Shown here in pieces: positions 60,209 to 61,225 of a stretch of 61,225 nt of DNA (the stretch's first letter is position 1; each line of letters starts with the position of its first letter). The notes beneath the pieces are model-generated. The model was not told the origin of the DNA, ran no database searches, and worked only from the letters and a program-made list of their open reading frames with translations. The position numbers were made by a program, and so were the translations under genes. The stretch spans positions 1 through 61,225 of the forward strand of contig JAURJU010000075.1 in the NCBI GenBank assembly GCA_030832085.1. The letters run 5' to 3'. Source of the stretch: Chitinophagales bacterium (GTDB taxonomy: Bacteria; Bacteroidota; Bacteroidia; Chitinophagales; Chitinophagaceae).

Positions 60209-61225
60209 TTGTCTACTCCTACAAGCATCGTTTTTGTAATCCATGGCCTGCCGATGGGCGGAGCTGAAAAGTTCATGATCAGCATGGTCAATCACTTTTA
60301 CAACATTTCTTATTCTCCGCTAGTAGTTCTTTTGAGCAATGATGATACCCTGGCCAATGAGATCAATCCGGCAATTCCAATTTTCAAGGTTTTGAAAAAA
60401 TCAAGGTTTGATGTTACAGTATCAAAAAAAATAAAAAAAATTATCATCGATCATGGTTCTTCAAAGATTTTTTGTGTGAACCCATATGCTTTTTTTCTGA
60501 CGAAAATATCTTTTCTTGGGAATACCCATTACCAAATATTTCTTTCCCCCCATACAACAAAACCATTTTCCTTCTACAACTGGTTTCAAACATTTGTTTA
60601 CTATAGGTTGATAGGGGAAAACGATACGTTGATTTATCTGTGTCAGGCACAGCAATCTTATTTATCAAAAAAATACCTTCTGCCCAGGTCTCAACATGCT
60701 GTTATATACAATGGTATCAATACTGATGTTTTCAACCCTGACCATTTTAATGAATTCGATCGCAAGGGTTTGCGTTCAATGCATGCAATTGAGAACAATG
60801 AAAAGGTAATATTGCTTGTGGCAAGAATCAATCCTGAAAAAAGGCATTTGGATGCGCTTAGGGCATTGTCAATCATGCACCAACAGAAAAACGATATCAA
60901 ACCCCATCTCATGATTGTAGGATCTGGGAATGCAAAGTTGAAGCAATTGTTGCAATCAACAGCTTTGACAATGGGTTTGGACAATTTTGTTCATTTTACC
61001 GGAAATCAATCAGATGTAAGGCCATTTTATTTTATGTCGGATATTTTCACACTGACTTCAGAAAGTGAAACATTTTCAATGGCAGCATTGGAAGCCATGT
61101 CATTTGGTTTGCCCTGTGCATTGACTGATGTTGGAGGAGCTAGGGAAATGATCTTTGATGGTTGGAATGGAAGCCTGGCTCAGCCCCTGCACCCATTATC
61201 CATCGCCAATGCATGGGTCAATGCC
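60209..61225 (+). CDS. GT4-family glycosyltransferase (partial, C-terminus outside window)
   Basis: 339 codons are visible and the frame is open at the window end. The first beta strand and glycine loop (TSIVFVIHGLPMGGAEKFM) require a start at TTG 60209; an in-frame stop at 60197 excludes anything longer, and the first ATG (60254) would cut the fold. The C-terminal domain has ILLVARINPEKRHLDALRAL, MIVGSGN, and the GT4 motif SESETFSMAALEAMSFGLPCALTDVGGAREMI with its conserved Glu pair. It follows the acetyltransferase by 21 bases. It should transfer a sugar to the lipid-linked capsule intermediate. Confidence 0.85.
   Translation, partial: MSTPTSIVFVIHGLPMGGAEKFMISMVNHFYNISYSPLVVLLSNDDTLANEINPAIPIFKVLKKSRFDVTVSKKIKKIIIDHGSSKIFCVNPYAFFLTKISFLGNTHYQIFLSPHTTKPFSFYNWFQTFVYYRLIGENDTLIYLCQAQQSYLSKKYLLPRSQHAVIYNGINTDVFNPDHFNEFDRKGLRSMHAIENNEKVILLVARINPEKRHLDALRALSIMHQQKNDIKPHLMIVGSGNAKLKQLLQSTALTMGLDNFVHFTGNQSDVRPFYFMSDIFTLTSESETFSMAALEAMSFGLPCALTDVGGAREMIFDGWNGSLAQPLHPLSIANAWVNA

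Overview
The window reads as a chromosomal segment of a Bacteroidota bacterium, most likely near Chitinophagaceae (inference). The support is large outer-membrane beta-barrel receptors, periplasmic proteins ending their signals in 'AQ' or 'SQ', Tat-exported Gfo/Idh/MocA oxidoreductases, a NusG-like capsule regulator, promoter elements resembling TAnnTTTG, and almost no Shine-Dalgarno sequences. Genes are dense on both strands, with many convergent pairs separated by 20 bases or fewer. I see no tRNA, rRNA, CRISPR array or insertion sequence.

Region 1 (about 0-32.5 kb) is a scattered periplasmic glycan-processing set. It holds seven Gfo/Idh/MocA oxidoreductases (six with Tat-type signals), a DUF1080 (3-keto-disaccharide hydrolase family) protein, a Tat-exported sugar isomerase/epimerase-like TIM barrel, a large beta-propeller/HEAT/cytochrome c protein, an alpha/alpha-toroid glycosidase-like protein, a GH18 lipoprotein, N-acetylglucosamine-6-phosphate deacetylase, an HGSNAT-like membrane protein and an NAGPA-like phosphodiester glycosidase. 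GH20 beta-N-acetylhexosaminidase follows at 34.8-37.1 kb. Together these suggest oxidative (3-keto) glycoside breakdown alongside ordinary amino-sugar catabolism. Housekeeping and unrelated genes are interspersed: FtsH, a triple-BON protein, penicillin acylase, thioredoxin-like, metallophosphoesterase, PqqB-like MBL hydrolase, an ABC ATPase and a serine hydrolase.

Region 2 (32.5-42.4 kb) has an outer-membrane beta-barrel receptor convergent with GH20, an Fe-citrate-type TonB receptor convergent with a di-heme cytochrome c peroxidase lipoprotein, and a YtcJ-type amidohydrolase lipoprotein.

Region 3 (42.4-47.5 kb, minus strand) is a compact five-gene operon: LolA-like periplasmic protein, two FtsX/LolE-type permeases, a LolD-type ATPase and an outer-membrane beta-barrel. 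It looks like a complete inner-to-outer-membrane lipid or lipoprotein export route. A VOC dioxygenase-like gene lies upstream and another large TonB-type receptor (48.2-50.6 kb) follows.

Region 4 (50.6 kb to the end, plus strand) is a capsule/exopolysaccharide locus, cut by the window end. It encodes Wza-like export lipoprotein, Wzc-like tyrosine kinase, NusG/UpxY-like antiterminator, polysaccharide deacetylase, Wzy-like polymerase/ligase, Wzx-like flippase, two GT4 glycosyltransferases and a hexapeptide acetyltransferase. The membrane-protein genes here are visibly more AT-rich than the rest, consistent with a variable, possibly transferred, locus.
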